A DNA stretch of 64,000 bases from Mytilus californianus (Eukaryota; Mollusca; Bivalvia; Mytilida; Mytilidae), in assembly GCF_021869535.1 (NCBI RefSeq), contig NW_026262668.1:21829732-21893731 (forward strand), written 5' to 3'. The notes under the pieces were generated by a model, which searched no databases, was not told the origin of the DNA, and worked only from the letters and a program-made list of their open reading frames with translations. A program made the position numbers and the translations under genes. Positions 23,783 to 35,500 of the stretch are shown piece by piece; the stretch's first letter is position 1; every line of letters starts with the position of its first letter.

Positions 23783-24054
23783 CTGTAAAATAAAGACTTT
23801 GATATTCAATTCATCTGAAATTCACCTTCAACATGCTTTAAGTTCTCACAAATATTCTATAAGTTAAAAAAAACTTCCTAGTTTTAATCAGGAAAGAATC
23901 AGAACTACTGAAAACTTAATCAGCAAAGAATCTGGATTACACAAACTCAATCCCAAATTATTAAAAAGGCATTCTGTAAAATGAAAAAAATTGACAAGTC
24001 TAAATCAACAACAATTTTCTTTTAAATATCTTACAACTACTGTACATTGATAAA

Positions 24055-24310
24055 CTAGAGGCTCTAAAGAGCCTGTGTCGCTCACCTTGGTCTATGTGCA
24101 TATTAAACAAAGGACACAGATGGATTCATGACAAAATTGTGTTTTGGTGATGGTGATGTGTTTGTAGATCTTACTTTACTGAACATTCTTGCTGCTTACA
24201 ATTATCTCTATCTATAATGAACTTGGCCCAGTCAAGTTACAGTGGAAAATATTTTGTAAAAATTTACAAAAATTTACAAAATTTATGAAAATTGTAAAAA
24301 ATTGACTATA
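24055..24310 (+). repeat. Dispersed repeat (AGAGCCTGTGTCGCTCACCT family)
   Basis: It contains GAGCCTGTGTCGCTCACCTT, GATTCATGACAAAATTGTG, TAGATCTTACTTTACTGAAC and TATCTCTATCTATAAT. A second partial copy with TAGATCTTACTTTGCTGTAC is at 53730-53945. Confidence 0.65.
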
Positions 24311-24339
24311 AACAGTCAGGGATATAACCCTATAGAGTT

Positions 24340-25565
24340 ATTACAGGAAATAACCAATGCATGTTATTGTGGAAAAATTACAAGAGTTATCCCTCTTGTA
24401 TAGTTACATTTTGAAATAACACCCATGTGTTATTGTGGTACTGTTAGTAAAAAAAATAATTAACAGATAAGGATGTTTAATCAGTTTGGATTATCTCCCT
24501 TAAAGTTGGGATAACATGTGATGGTTATTATTCACAGTAACTTGCATCTGTTACTACATGATTTAATTTACCACTTTTCATGTATGGGATACAATTATCT
24601 GAATTATATAATTATTTTTCCATGTAACAAAAAAATATACTTGGCTTTACCCTAACTAATCAACATGATCAAGTTCATAACCCTTAAAAGTATTTGAAAA
24701 GTAGTAGTTATAGGAAAACGATCATTCATCAAAACAGCGGTAAATCTGGACATTATTTGACTGCCATCTAAACTTTATCATGTTTATTTTAATTCACAGA
24801 GACAACAATGTTTATTATTGCAGATCATGCTTTTTCATGATATAACACATAGGTGTTATCTCAGTGTTTGAATAATCTTATCTAAATCACTAAGATACTA
24901 TTTCATGTGTTATTGCAGAAAAATAAACTGTTGTGTGGGTATCTCTTGTGGTTTTTCTTTAAACTCTGAAAAACTGGAAATATTTGACCGCCATCTAAAC
25001 TTTTATTCAAATATTTTTATTCAAATCACTGAGACAACACATGTGTGTTATTGCATATCATGCTATTTCATAACATGACACACATGTGTTATCTCAGTGT
25101 TTGAATAATCTTATCTAAATCACTCAGATAACACCTGTGTGTTATTGCATGTGAAACCAATTCATTCTCAGTGTTTGAATAATCTTATCTAAATCACTGA
25201 GATAACACCTGTGTGTTATTGCATGTCAAACTATTTCATTCTCAGTGTTTGCATATTATCTAAATCACTGAAATAACACCTGTGTGTTATTGCATGTCAA
25301 ACTATTTCATTCTCAGTGTTTGAATAATATTATCTAAATCACTGAGATAACACCTGTGTGTTATTACATGTCAAACTATTTCATTCTCAGTGTTTGAATA
25401 ATCTTATCTAAATCACTGAGATAACACCTGTGTGTTATTGCATGTCAAACTATTTCATTCTCAGTGTTTGAATAATCTTATCTAAATCACTGAGATAACA
25501 CATGTGTGTTATTGCATGTCAAACTATTTCATGACATAATCCACATGTGTTATTGCAGAATAATA
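24340..25565 (+). repeat. ~74-bp satellite with palindromic ATAACACCTGTGTGTTAT core
   Basis: The regular part (about 25010-25560) has seven or so units of ~74 bp: CTGAGATAACACCTGTGTGT, TATTGCATGTCAAACTATTT, CATTCTCAGTGTTTGAATAA, TCTTATCTAAAT. Degenerate units and single palindromes extend left to about 24340 (GAAATAACCAATGCATGTTA, AAATAACACCCATGTGTTAT). No coding potential is seen. Confidence 0.85.
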
Positions 25566-25965
25566 AACTGTTGGGTGGGCATCTCTTGCGTATTTTTAAA
25601 AAACTCTAAAAATGATATTTTTCTCTTGGGTAACTATTGTTCGTGATTTTTCTAGACGAAAAATAAGACAGCTGTTAATACATGTAATAGTTAATGCTGA
25701 ACCTGTGATAAAACTTTTACTTTAGCTGCTGATTTTAGGGTGAAGGTTGGCACACATTAAACATGTTAAAACTTAATGCATATTTTATATGCACTGACCC
25801 TACTACAGATAATCAGCCAGTCAAGACTGTTAAAACACCATCAATGATTATGTTAGCAAAGGCTCTGTGATAAAAACCTATAATTATTAACTTTTTATAC
25901 ATAGTGACTTGAATGATTTCTCATTGGCACTCATACCACATCTTTTTATTTGTATATATACTTAC

Positions 25966-26013
25966 TTAAAATGTCAAACATCTCCATTAGTAAGTCACTC
26001 AGGCAAAATCCAC
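25966..26013 (-). other. Possible upstream MRPS2 exon (weak)
   Basis: Minus strand: TATATAG|GTGGATTTTGCC ... GACATTTTAA|GTAAGT. Its donor phase (1) fits the MRPS2 acceptor and the frame is open (FCLSDLLMEMFDIL). The acceptor has a poor pyrimidine tract and the residues do not match the family, so it may be chance. Confidence 0.15.
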
Positions 26014-27660
26014 CTATATATCAATTGCCCTTTAACCTTATGCATGTTATCATGCTTATGATTTTTATTTTACCCTAAAATCAATAAATTCCCAGCAGGC
26101 AATATTATGAATATGGGTATGTGTGTTCCAAGATTTAGATATTCTTGTTGTCATGGTTGTAGTTAGGTTCTTACAATGTCTGAGGTAATAATAGAAAACA
26201 TACAATAACAATTAAAACAAATTTATTTTGCATAACATATGTACATGTTGACATGATTCTGAATAAAATTCAAACAATAATCCAATAGTTTATATATTTG
26301 AGATCACACTACCTTTATTTCTAATTCTTTCGAGTATTCTTTTGATTTTGATATATCAATATAAAGTCTGATGAGCTTGTAAAGAGGAAAGTGGATTTGT
26401 TTTAAAAAAAAAGTGTATAATTACAACTCAAATTTGTGTGGTATAGATGTCTTTGTACCTTAAAAATTTATGGATGTCAGTTAAAAACTAAAATAATAAT
26501 TTGCCATGTAAGATCACGGATTATTAAAAATTTCATTTAAAAAAAAATCTGAAAACATCGAAGAAGGGCAAACACATACATTGACATACAAAACGAAGAG
26601 ATTTTTTTTTTTGGAATGTCACTTTGCAATTATTGGAATTGCTATTGAATATTTATGAATCTTGATTTACCATTTGGTACAAACAGCTAAATCTATTGTT
26701 TGTAATGTTTTTTCCACATAATTGAATGTTTGTCGTTGACAAATTAACAATAATCATGTAAATAATACTGCAAAGCCAGATTATATAATTGGAGTTTAAA
26801 AAATATTTAATCCAAGGAGAACATAATGGTAAGTTAAAAAACATAATTCAGGAATGTTTTTTTGCATTAAAAAAAGTTGTAGAATTATGATGAATCTTCT
26901 AAAGTGGCACATTTGCAGCACACAAATTAATGTTTCGCTGTTATATAAAAAGATGAATATCAGTAAAGCAATAAATTTAGCACAAAGTGTTTTGTTGTCA
27001 TGGTTAGATTTATACCCATGCATCATATTTAGGTAACAAAATAAGCACTATATCAACAAGATAAGGCATTATATTTAGGTAACAAAATAAGCACTATATC
27101 ATCATGATCATGTATATCAACATGATAAACAACAATTGTTAATGAAATCGCTCTACTCTATAGATTTTTCTTAAAAAACTTCATGTTGTTGGTTGATGTA
27201 AAATAATCATGGGATTTCCGACTTTGTTTTTACAGTATATCAAAAAAGTGTAATGTCATCGCGTTGTAAAAATGTTTTAGGCCATAAAACCTCAGAATTT
27301 TTATGTTTTCCCCTTCCAACTAAAGTGGTAAATACTATAAAAACAAAGTCTGTAACCCCATGAATTTAGCAAAATTTCTTATATTTTGGTTATAGGGAAA
27401 GATTAAAGTCATATTACATGTATTAGAATAAACACCATTAAGGAAATTAAATCGCATTATAATAATAAATTTTAAAATCATCCCTTTTTAAAACAAAATT
27501 TGATAACGGAGATCAAACAATCTTGAAAACATAAACAAATTACTTCACCAGTATTTCTCCTTCACCAAATACAATAAAAACTACAAAAAAAAACAAAAAA
27601 AACTTTTAGTTTGAACACCATCGGTCAACAATGATATCTACAACTTTATATAACAGAGTA
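26014..27660. other. AT-rich intergenic stretch
   Basis: No gene is recognised. A 63-bp minus-strand exon-like segment at 26313-26375 (acceptor CTTTACAAG, donor AAAG|GTAGTG) reads LIRLYIDISKSKEYSKELEI; it is weak. A ~40-bp direct repeat (ATATTTAGGTAACAAAATAA) occurs at about 27025 and 27070. Confidence 0.4.
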
Positions 27661-27669
27661 TGGTAAAAA

Positions 27670-28990
27670 TGCAACTTTTCAGAATGTTATGAATGAAATG
27701 CTGAACCTAATTTGTCAGCATGTTTTGAATGAAATGCTGAACCCAACATTTGAAGCAACAAACAAATGAACATAAAAAATGGGTCAAAAAAACCCTTGTT
27801 GAAAGAATTTAACAATATATATTTATAAAAATAACATATTAAGCACCTCTATTTAAAAAAAAATACTGGTTAAATGAGATCTTCACTGTGAAAGAGACAA
27901 CACATACTATTTACCCGTAGTTGTAAAAGTAATAATAGACAACAAACTGAAATTGATGTATGGTTTCAATTCAATTCTAAATAATCAATTTGTCCATGAT
28001 GTCTGATAGTTCTTTTTCAAATGTTAACATGGTTAAGACACAATGAAAAAAAAAATCGTGTTTCTAACACATTCAATCTGTCAACAACTATATTTACAAC
28101 TATACACATAAAAATCAAAAAGATTTTCAAAATAAAGTAGTGGATACAATATAAAATATTAAGAATAAAAGTACTTGATTGAGCTGAGCTGAACCCAATT
28201 TGTCAGCTTGTTTGGAATGAAATGCTGAACCCAATTTGTCAGCATGTTATGAATGAAATGCTGAACCCAACATTTGAAGCAACAAACAAATGAACATAAA
28301 AAATGGGTAAAAAAAACCCTTGTTGAAAGAATTTAACAATATATATTTATAAAAATAACATATTAAGCACCTCTATTTAAAAAAAAATACTGGTTAAATG
28401 AGATCTTCACTGTGAAAGAGACAACACATAATATTTACCCGTAGTTGTAAAAGTAATAATAGACAACAAACTGAAATTGATGTATGGTTTCAATTCAATT
28501 CTAAATAATCAATTTGTCCATGATGTCTGATAGTTCTTTTTCAAATGTTAACATGGTTAAGACACAATGAAAAAAAAAATCGTGTTTCTAACACATTCAA
28601 TCTGTCAACAACTATATTTACAACTATACACATAAAAATCAAAAAGATTTTCAAAATAAAGTAGTGGATACAATATAAAATATCAAGAATAAAAGTACTT
28701 GATTGAGCTGAGCTGAACCCAATTTGTCAGCTTGTTTGGAATGAAATGCTGAACCCAATTTGTCAGCATGTTATGAATGAAATGCTGAACCCAACATTTG
28801 AAGCAACAAACAAATTAACATAAAAAATGGGTAAAAAAAAACCCTTGTGGAAGAATTTAACAATATATATTTATAAAAATAACATAATAAGCACCTCTAT
28901 TTAAAAAGAAATACTGGTTAAATGAGATCTTCACTGTGAAAGAGACAACACATACTATTTACCCGTAGTTGTAAAAGTAATAGACAACAA
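27670..28990 (+). repeat. 524-bp tandem duplication, about 2.5 copies
   Basis: GCAACAAACAAATGAACATA occurs at 27755 and 28279 and, with one change, at 28803: exact 524-bp spacing. Units include AGATCTTCACTGTGAAAGAG and GTCTGATAGTTCTTTTTCAA and are nearly identical, so the duplication is recent. No ORF is conserved. Confidence 0.9.
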
Positions 28991-29308
28991 TCTTACTAAA
29001 GGAATATTCTATTTGAATGTAACATTAAAGCACATCGGTACATTAAATGGAATGTCACTATTGTAGGGACTTTAATTAAATTACAATAATCCTACGTAAC
29101 CAATGTAGTAATGATCATGATAATGAGCCATTAAAATTAGATGTTGAATTGAATTTCCATGTAAAAAGAATGATGATAGTCTTAAGCTTGTGGATTTATA
29201 AAAAAATCCAGTTTTCCTGAAACATTACATACTTAGTAACCATGATTACCATTTATAAATTCATGATTTTAAAGCCAAATTAAAAAAATTCTATATGTTT
29301 CCACTACT

Positions 29309-29512
29309 TCAAACCAAAAAATCAGGAAATTTGTAAAAAAATCTAGATGCACTTTCAAAAATCAAGTCTGGTGGCTGTAACAATTTAACAAATTCTGAAT
29401 GTAAAACACTAAAAACTTTTGGCATTAAACTCCACTTTTCTTTTGTACTTTCCTTCATGTCCTTAAAGTACTGTACCCAGTAGGTTCCATCATCATGATC
29501 ATATTTTGTGAT
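29309..29512 (-). CDS. Membrane-Tudor gene terminal exon (Tudor-like, second half)
   Basis: It starts after TTATTTCAG at 29513, phase 0. It encodes ITKYDHDDGTYWVQYFKDMK, a C-terminal extension with EKWSLMPKVFSVLHSEFVKL, and TGA at 29311-29309. Confidence 0.75.
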   Translation of the reverse strand: MTKYDHDDGTYWVQYFKDMKESTKEKWSLMPKVFSVLHSEFVKLLQPPDLIFESASRFFYKFPDFLV

Positions 29513-32500
29513 CTGAAATAAAAAAAAAAAGAAATATTGAATGGTACAAAAATGGAAATAACATCTGAAATTAGTTACTTCAGCAATGATAGCCATGTTG
29601 AATGCAATACACCTACCTGTATTTGTTAACACACACGTGTGTGTAAGCATTGGCTTATCTCATTTCCATGGAGATTATTTGGCCCTGTCCCCTCAGTCAT
29701 GGTCTATTGACTTTGCAACTTTTGCTTAATTTTCATGTATTAGTTTGTGATTAGGTCAGTTTATGGAGAACCACTAATGGAAGGTCAATGATATTTGGTA
29801 TGCAGTTGTATTAGCATTGGCACATCTCATTACCATGGAGATTATTTGACCCCGTCCCCTCAGTTATGGTTTATTGATTTTGAAATTTTGCATAGTTTAC
29901 ATGTATTAGTTTGTGTTAAGGTTTGTTTAAAGGGAACTACTAATGATAAGTCATTGGTATTTGGTATGTATTGTATTTGCATTAGCACATCTCATTTCCA
30001 TGGATATTGTTTAGTAATGTACCTTCAGCCATGGTTCATTGACTTTGAATATTTTGCAAATCTTACATGTTAAAGTGTTGCTATTGATTTGCATTATCGA
30101 AATTACCAAAAAGCGAGACATATCTCTGTGATAACAGTTTTTTAAATATTTTACTCAATACTTTTTCAATAATATTCAACATCTACTTACAACAGCAGGA
30201 AACATGTCTTTGCCATGTTTGACAGAAACATGGTGTCCCACTTGAAATTCTTGTTCTTTACAGACATTTTCAACTGACATGGTTTTTTCTTCAGTTGTAT
30301 CCCCGACTGTATCTCTTTCCTGCAATTGGATATATTTAGAATATAGAATCTTTTTTTATCAAACTGGAAAGATTTCAGTATATATGATTATCTTTATGGA
30401 ACATCTGAGATCACCCCAAGTGTTTGGTGGAGTTCGTGTTGCTTAAAGTCCATGTAGTCTTTAGTTTTCCATGTTGTGTTTTGTGTTGTACTTTTATTTG
30501 TTTGTCTTTTTTTTCTTTGAGTTTGAATGTCCCTCTGGTCATGCTGGTATCTTTTGCCACTCATTTTTATACGACCGCAAAATTTTTTTTGGGTCGTATA
30601 ATGGTATGATGTCGTCATCGTCTGCGTCGTCCGAAGACACATTTGGTTACCGGACAATAACTTTAGCATGTTTAGTTTACGTGAATGGATCTCTTTGAAA
30701 TTTTATAAGAAGGTATTATACCACAAAGGAAGGGTTGGGATTGATGGCTCCAACCGTTTAGGAATTAGGGGCCCAAAACAAGCATTTTTCTACTTTCAGG
30801 ATAATAACTTGTGTATAAGTATTTCAATTGCTCTGAAATTGTACCACAATGTTAAATTCCACAAGTAGAAGGTTTGGATTCATTTTGGGGGTTATGGTGC
30901 CAACAGCTAAGGAATTAAGGGCCAAAAATATTAGTGGTAATTTTAGCAGCAAAACATGCTTTATGCATTTTTTTTACAATTTACTATTAGTATGATTAGT
31001 AACAATAATATAATTCCAATCTGTATTCATTCTGCAATTTGTTATTTTTATTTAATCAAATAGAAAGCACAACAGGTGAGAATTTACATAGCCTTTTCAC
31101 TATCTGCCAGAAAAATACAATTGCTAATAAAATTTAAAAATTCAAAAAATTCAAAATAATTTGCTTAATACCCTGAAATTCTAGGAAGAAAAAACCATTT
31201 CAGAAAAATTAACTAGATAATTTTTAAAATTGCTAAACACAAAATATTTATATATGAGACATGGTCATAATTGTTGGTAGAGTGGAACTATCCACAATGA
31301 TCAAAGTGATTCAAACTTAAATAATCGGTGAAAAAAAAATATCATGCTTCTTGTTAAATGTCAAGCCTTAATTGTGTAATAAATTGAAGAAATTAATGTT
31401 AAGACTCTTGGAATGTTTAGCTAAAATTATAACTGTGTAAGTTACATCAATATCCATCAATATCGATCAATCTGTGAAGGAGGAGGTTAAAGAATGAGCA
31501 ACAGATGGACAGACACGGGGATTCCTTTGTACTTCAAAAACTTTAGCAATGGGGTTTATCAAGTTATAGAATAAAAAATAACCACAGGGAATGTCTGAAC
31601 GAAACAACAACCAACCAAAGAGCAGAACACAGTTCTTCATACACTTTATACCATTTATAATGAAAATAACTATTTTTTTTTTAAATGTCACACTTCATTG
31701 AACTTTGTGAAAAGATATTTTTTTTTTAGTTCATTTAGAACCCTCATTGTGAACAATGTTCAAGCAAAGTAAAGGAACACACAATCTTGACCACCAAATG
31801 GGACATAAAACTACAAATCCATCCTCAGTCATCTATGCCCAATGCAATGAATGCAGAAAAAAGTTGAAAAAAATCCGAACTTCTTTCACATTTATCTTGA
31901 ACACTGAAATCAGACATTTTCGTGAAAACCAAATTCAACGGGTTTAAAACCACTTATCTTTCAAATGCATGCATGCCATATGTTAAATAACTATTCAAAC
32001 AGAACAAGTTATTGCATGCATTTTATACCTCTGCTTCTATAGATATTTGCAATAGGTCTTGAAAATCAAGACCATGGGCCTCCAGGTTGATATCCAACCT
32101 ATCATCCCCATCCACAACTCCCTGAAAACTGGTTTAAAAAAAAAAAAACATTAATGTTGGATTGAAAGTGGAGACATCACCTTTATTGCATATGGTGGTG
32201 CAATTTAAAGACCAATTCCAATTGAAAACTGTGTATAATGTTTATTTTTGTTGAATAATATACATGATATATGAATATATATAGACAAGATAATTTACAA
32301 TATTTTAAAACGATTATATGTTAAGAGCATATGATACAGTGACGATTATCCATTATTTTTTTTTAGGAAATGTTTATTAAAGAAAATTGCAAAAAAAAAT
32401 ATATTCCCACGACTTTCTTCAAAGTACAACATGTACAAAGTAGAAATTTCATAATGAAACCAGAAATTTTATGATTGTTTATCATATCTCATTTAAATAA

Positions 32501-35500
32501 AACATTTATCTTTTCTTTACATCTAAAATAAAGTTTAAGGCTTACCTGTCTTCTGTAATACTGAGCATTGGCAACACAGGCCCATGAAAACTTTCATCGC
32601 TCTCTTCTACCATGTCTTCTGGTTCTTCATTACTTTAATAAAAAGTATACACATTTAACACTTTTAAAACAGAAACAAGAAATTGTATTTATTTATTATC
32701 CTTGATCATCTCTAACATGTCTAATGAGATTGATTTTCTCGATTGAGCTAGTATGGTGAAAGTGAGAAAAGCAATAGAGTTGAGATGACAAATGATAATC
32801 TGTTTATCACTATTTTTAACCTATGACGAAGTTGTCAATTTCATAAGCAACGCCAAGTGCTCCATAGTTTCTAGCAATAATTTTTCATAATCACATGAAA
32901 GTTGTTTTCTCCTGCCTCAAATTAATTCATTGCAATTGACGTTCTTTGACAATACTCTAACAGTAAAACTTGGCTTTACCAGAATGCAAAATTACAATAA
33001 AACTTACCTCTGATTAATACTGTTGTCAGATGAATGTGACGAGGACTCACTCTTCTTTCTTCTGAAAAAAGAGCATAAATGTAGAGGATCCACAACACTT
33101 TATTAAAAACATGTACAGCTGTACTTATGAAAATTAGAAAAGCATAGCATGTCATTAAGAGAGAAATAATCAGATCCATCTTGAGCAATTTAGTTAGTCT
33201 TCAGATTTTATAAATATTAAGCTGCTTTATCTTGTAATTTTTTTACTTACGTTCTGGAAAGGTGTGGAATTGTTTTTAATAGTTATTATCACTAAAATGG
33301 CAATGTATCTATACATTTTCTTGTTTGTACCAGAAGCAGTAAGATACCAAACCTCCTTTTCATAAATTGCTTTTCATCTATAGATATGATAGAAAAACAC
33401 AAGTACTTTAAAATCTTACTTTCTTGTTTGGCTTCCACCTCTACCTCTGCCTCTTCCTTTTTTTGATTTATCCATGGCAATTTTAACAGAAGGTTCTTCA
33501 GTACTTTAATAGAAAAAGTATACACAGTTAAAGTATCATCATTTACATCATTTTAAACAAGAAATTTGATTTATAACTGGCACAATTAATCTTCATTGAA
33601 TGAGTATACAAGAAATATGCTTCACATTTAAGGCCAGCATGTTATATAAAATTTCTAATATCTGTCACTTACATTTTGACAAGTAGTTTACTCATTATCA
33701 ATCATACCACACATGTCACATCTTCTTATTTTCATAATCATGTAAAAGTTGTTTTCTCCTGCTTCAAATTGATTCATTGCGATTGACGTTCTTTGACAAT
33801 ACTCTAACAGTAAAACTTGGCTTTACCAGAATGCAAAATTACAATAAAACTTACCTCTGATTCATACTGTTGTCAGATGAGTCTGACGAGGACTCACTCT
33901 TCTTTCTTCTGAAAAAAGAGCATAGATATAGAGGATCCACAACACTTCATTTAGAACATGTTCAACTGTACTTATACTTTAAATCTAAAAGTCTTTAACA
34001 GATTTAATCTCTTCAAGATCAATTTAGCTAACCAGGTTTCAAAAAGTTAAAGGTGCTCTACTTTGTTTTTGGTTTTATTCTACAAAGGTGTTATTTTGTT
34101 TATTTAAGCATGATCCCAAAATTGCCATTTTCTTTATATTTACAGAAGCTGTTAGACGTGTTAGATGGCAAACCTCCTGTTCATAAATTGCTTTGAGTAT
34201 TTCAAAATCTTACTTTCTTGTTATCTTTCCCCCTCTGCCTTTTCCTCCTCTACCTCTGCCTCTTCCTTTCGGGGTTGTCTCTACCACCAGCTTCCTCCTT
34301 GTAGTTGTTTTTCTGTAATTTATATAAAAAATTAAATCTGATGTTCAGTGGTTGTTGTCTGTTCATATGGTTCCTAAGTGTTTCTGGTTTTTTATATAGA
34401 TTACACCGTTGGTTTTCCGGTTTGAATGGTTTTACCCTAGTAATTTTTGGAACCCTTTAATTTATAGCTTGCTGTTAACATGGTTAAGTGTTAAGTCTAG
34501 GCTGTTGAAGGCCGTACCTTGACCTATAATGGTTTACTTTTATAAATTGTGACTTGGATACAGAGTTGTCTCATTGGCACTCATACCACATCTTCCTATA
34601 TCTATCAAGCTTTGACTGAAAAAGTAGAGTATATTTATAAAACAACAAAAAAACTCGTGTCAACTGTTGTACTGTAGTCTGTACTACATTTGCTTTTTGA
34701 ATAAAAAAATCAAAGCATTATAAAATGGCTGAATAGAACAAAGTTCATGTCAATGTTCCTAAATAACAATTACCTGATCTTTGTCGGCACCTTCATTTTG
34801 GTGCGTTGCTCCCCTTCTGCTATTCCGATGGTTTCTAATTCCGCTCTTTGGTCAGCTGCTAGAGACATCTTTTCTTCATCCTTTTCCTCAAAATTATCTT
34901 CATCCTTTTCCTCAAAATTATCTTCATCTCTTACCATGCTTACATCTTCATCTTCAGTTTGTACTTTTCTATCATCTTCATGATTTTCAGCCTGACCCAG
35001 AGCAAACGAATATCTGTACTTATGTGGGGTTAAAAACTTTACCCCCTTTTCCTTGCTTCCACTCATGTCTAGATCAACAATTGACCTTCTGTCTTTCAGA
35101 TTTCTCCTGGGAACTCCCTTTGAGAGAGGCTTTCCATTTTCGAACTGTCTTAATAGGAACCCTGAGCCGTCGTATTTGAATTTTTTAGTTTTTTTTTCAT
35201 AAATAACATAAAGAACTTCTACTGGTTCATATACTTGTTCCTTTAAAAGCTTGTCCTTCAGTTTTTGAAATTTCTTGATGGCTCTACTTTTCTTCATTCT
35301 AAGGGATTGTTTTCTATTTCTAATTCCATCTGATTTGGTTTTAACTCTTTTTTTTGCACCAGGTTTGAGCCTTGCCCATCCTTCCTCACCACTATCATCA
35401 TGATCATTACTAGATTGGTCACCATGGTCACTTATGAATTTTGTCTGACTATTAACACTTTTAACACTATTTACACTATCATCACTATCATCAATATTTA

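Larger units (their letters stand above)
32895..34312 (-). repeat. 847-bp tandem segmental duplication containing an exon pair
   Basis: 32895-33115 and 33740-33960 match over about 220 bp, including GTTGTTTTCTCCTGC, CAATACTCTAACAGTAAAAC, TTGGCTTTACCAGAATGCAA and exons 7/5. Exons 6 and 4 are the paired RG-rich exons. Spacing of equivalent splice sites is 847 bp for the Ser-rich exons and about 800 bp for the RG-rich ones. Confidence 0.85.

Noticed and set aside
24800..25565. Regular repeats that might be taken for a CRISPR array
   Set aside because: Units are fully tandem without unique spacers, in a clearly eukaryotic intron-rich context.
34747..35179. Plus-strand ORFs rich in Ser or Phe/Pro
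   Set aside because: Antisense of the acidic EDNFEEKD and Lys-rich coding region of exon 3.
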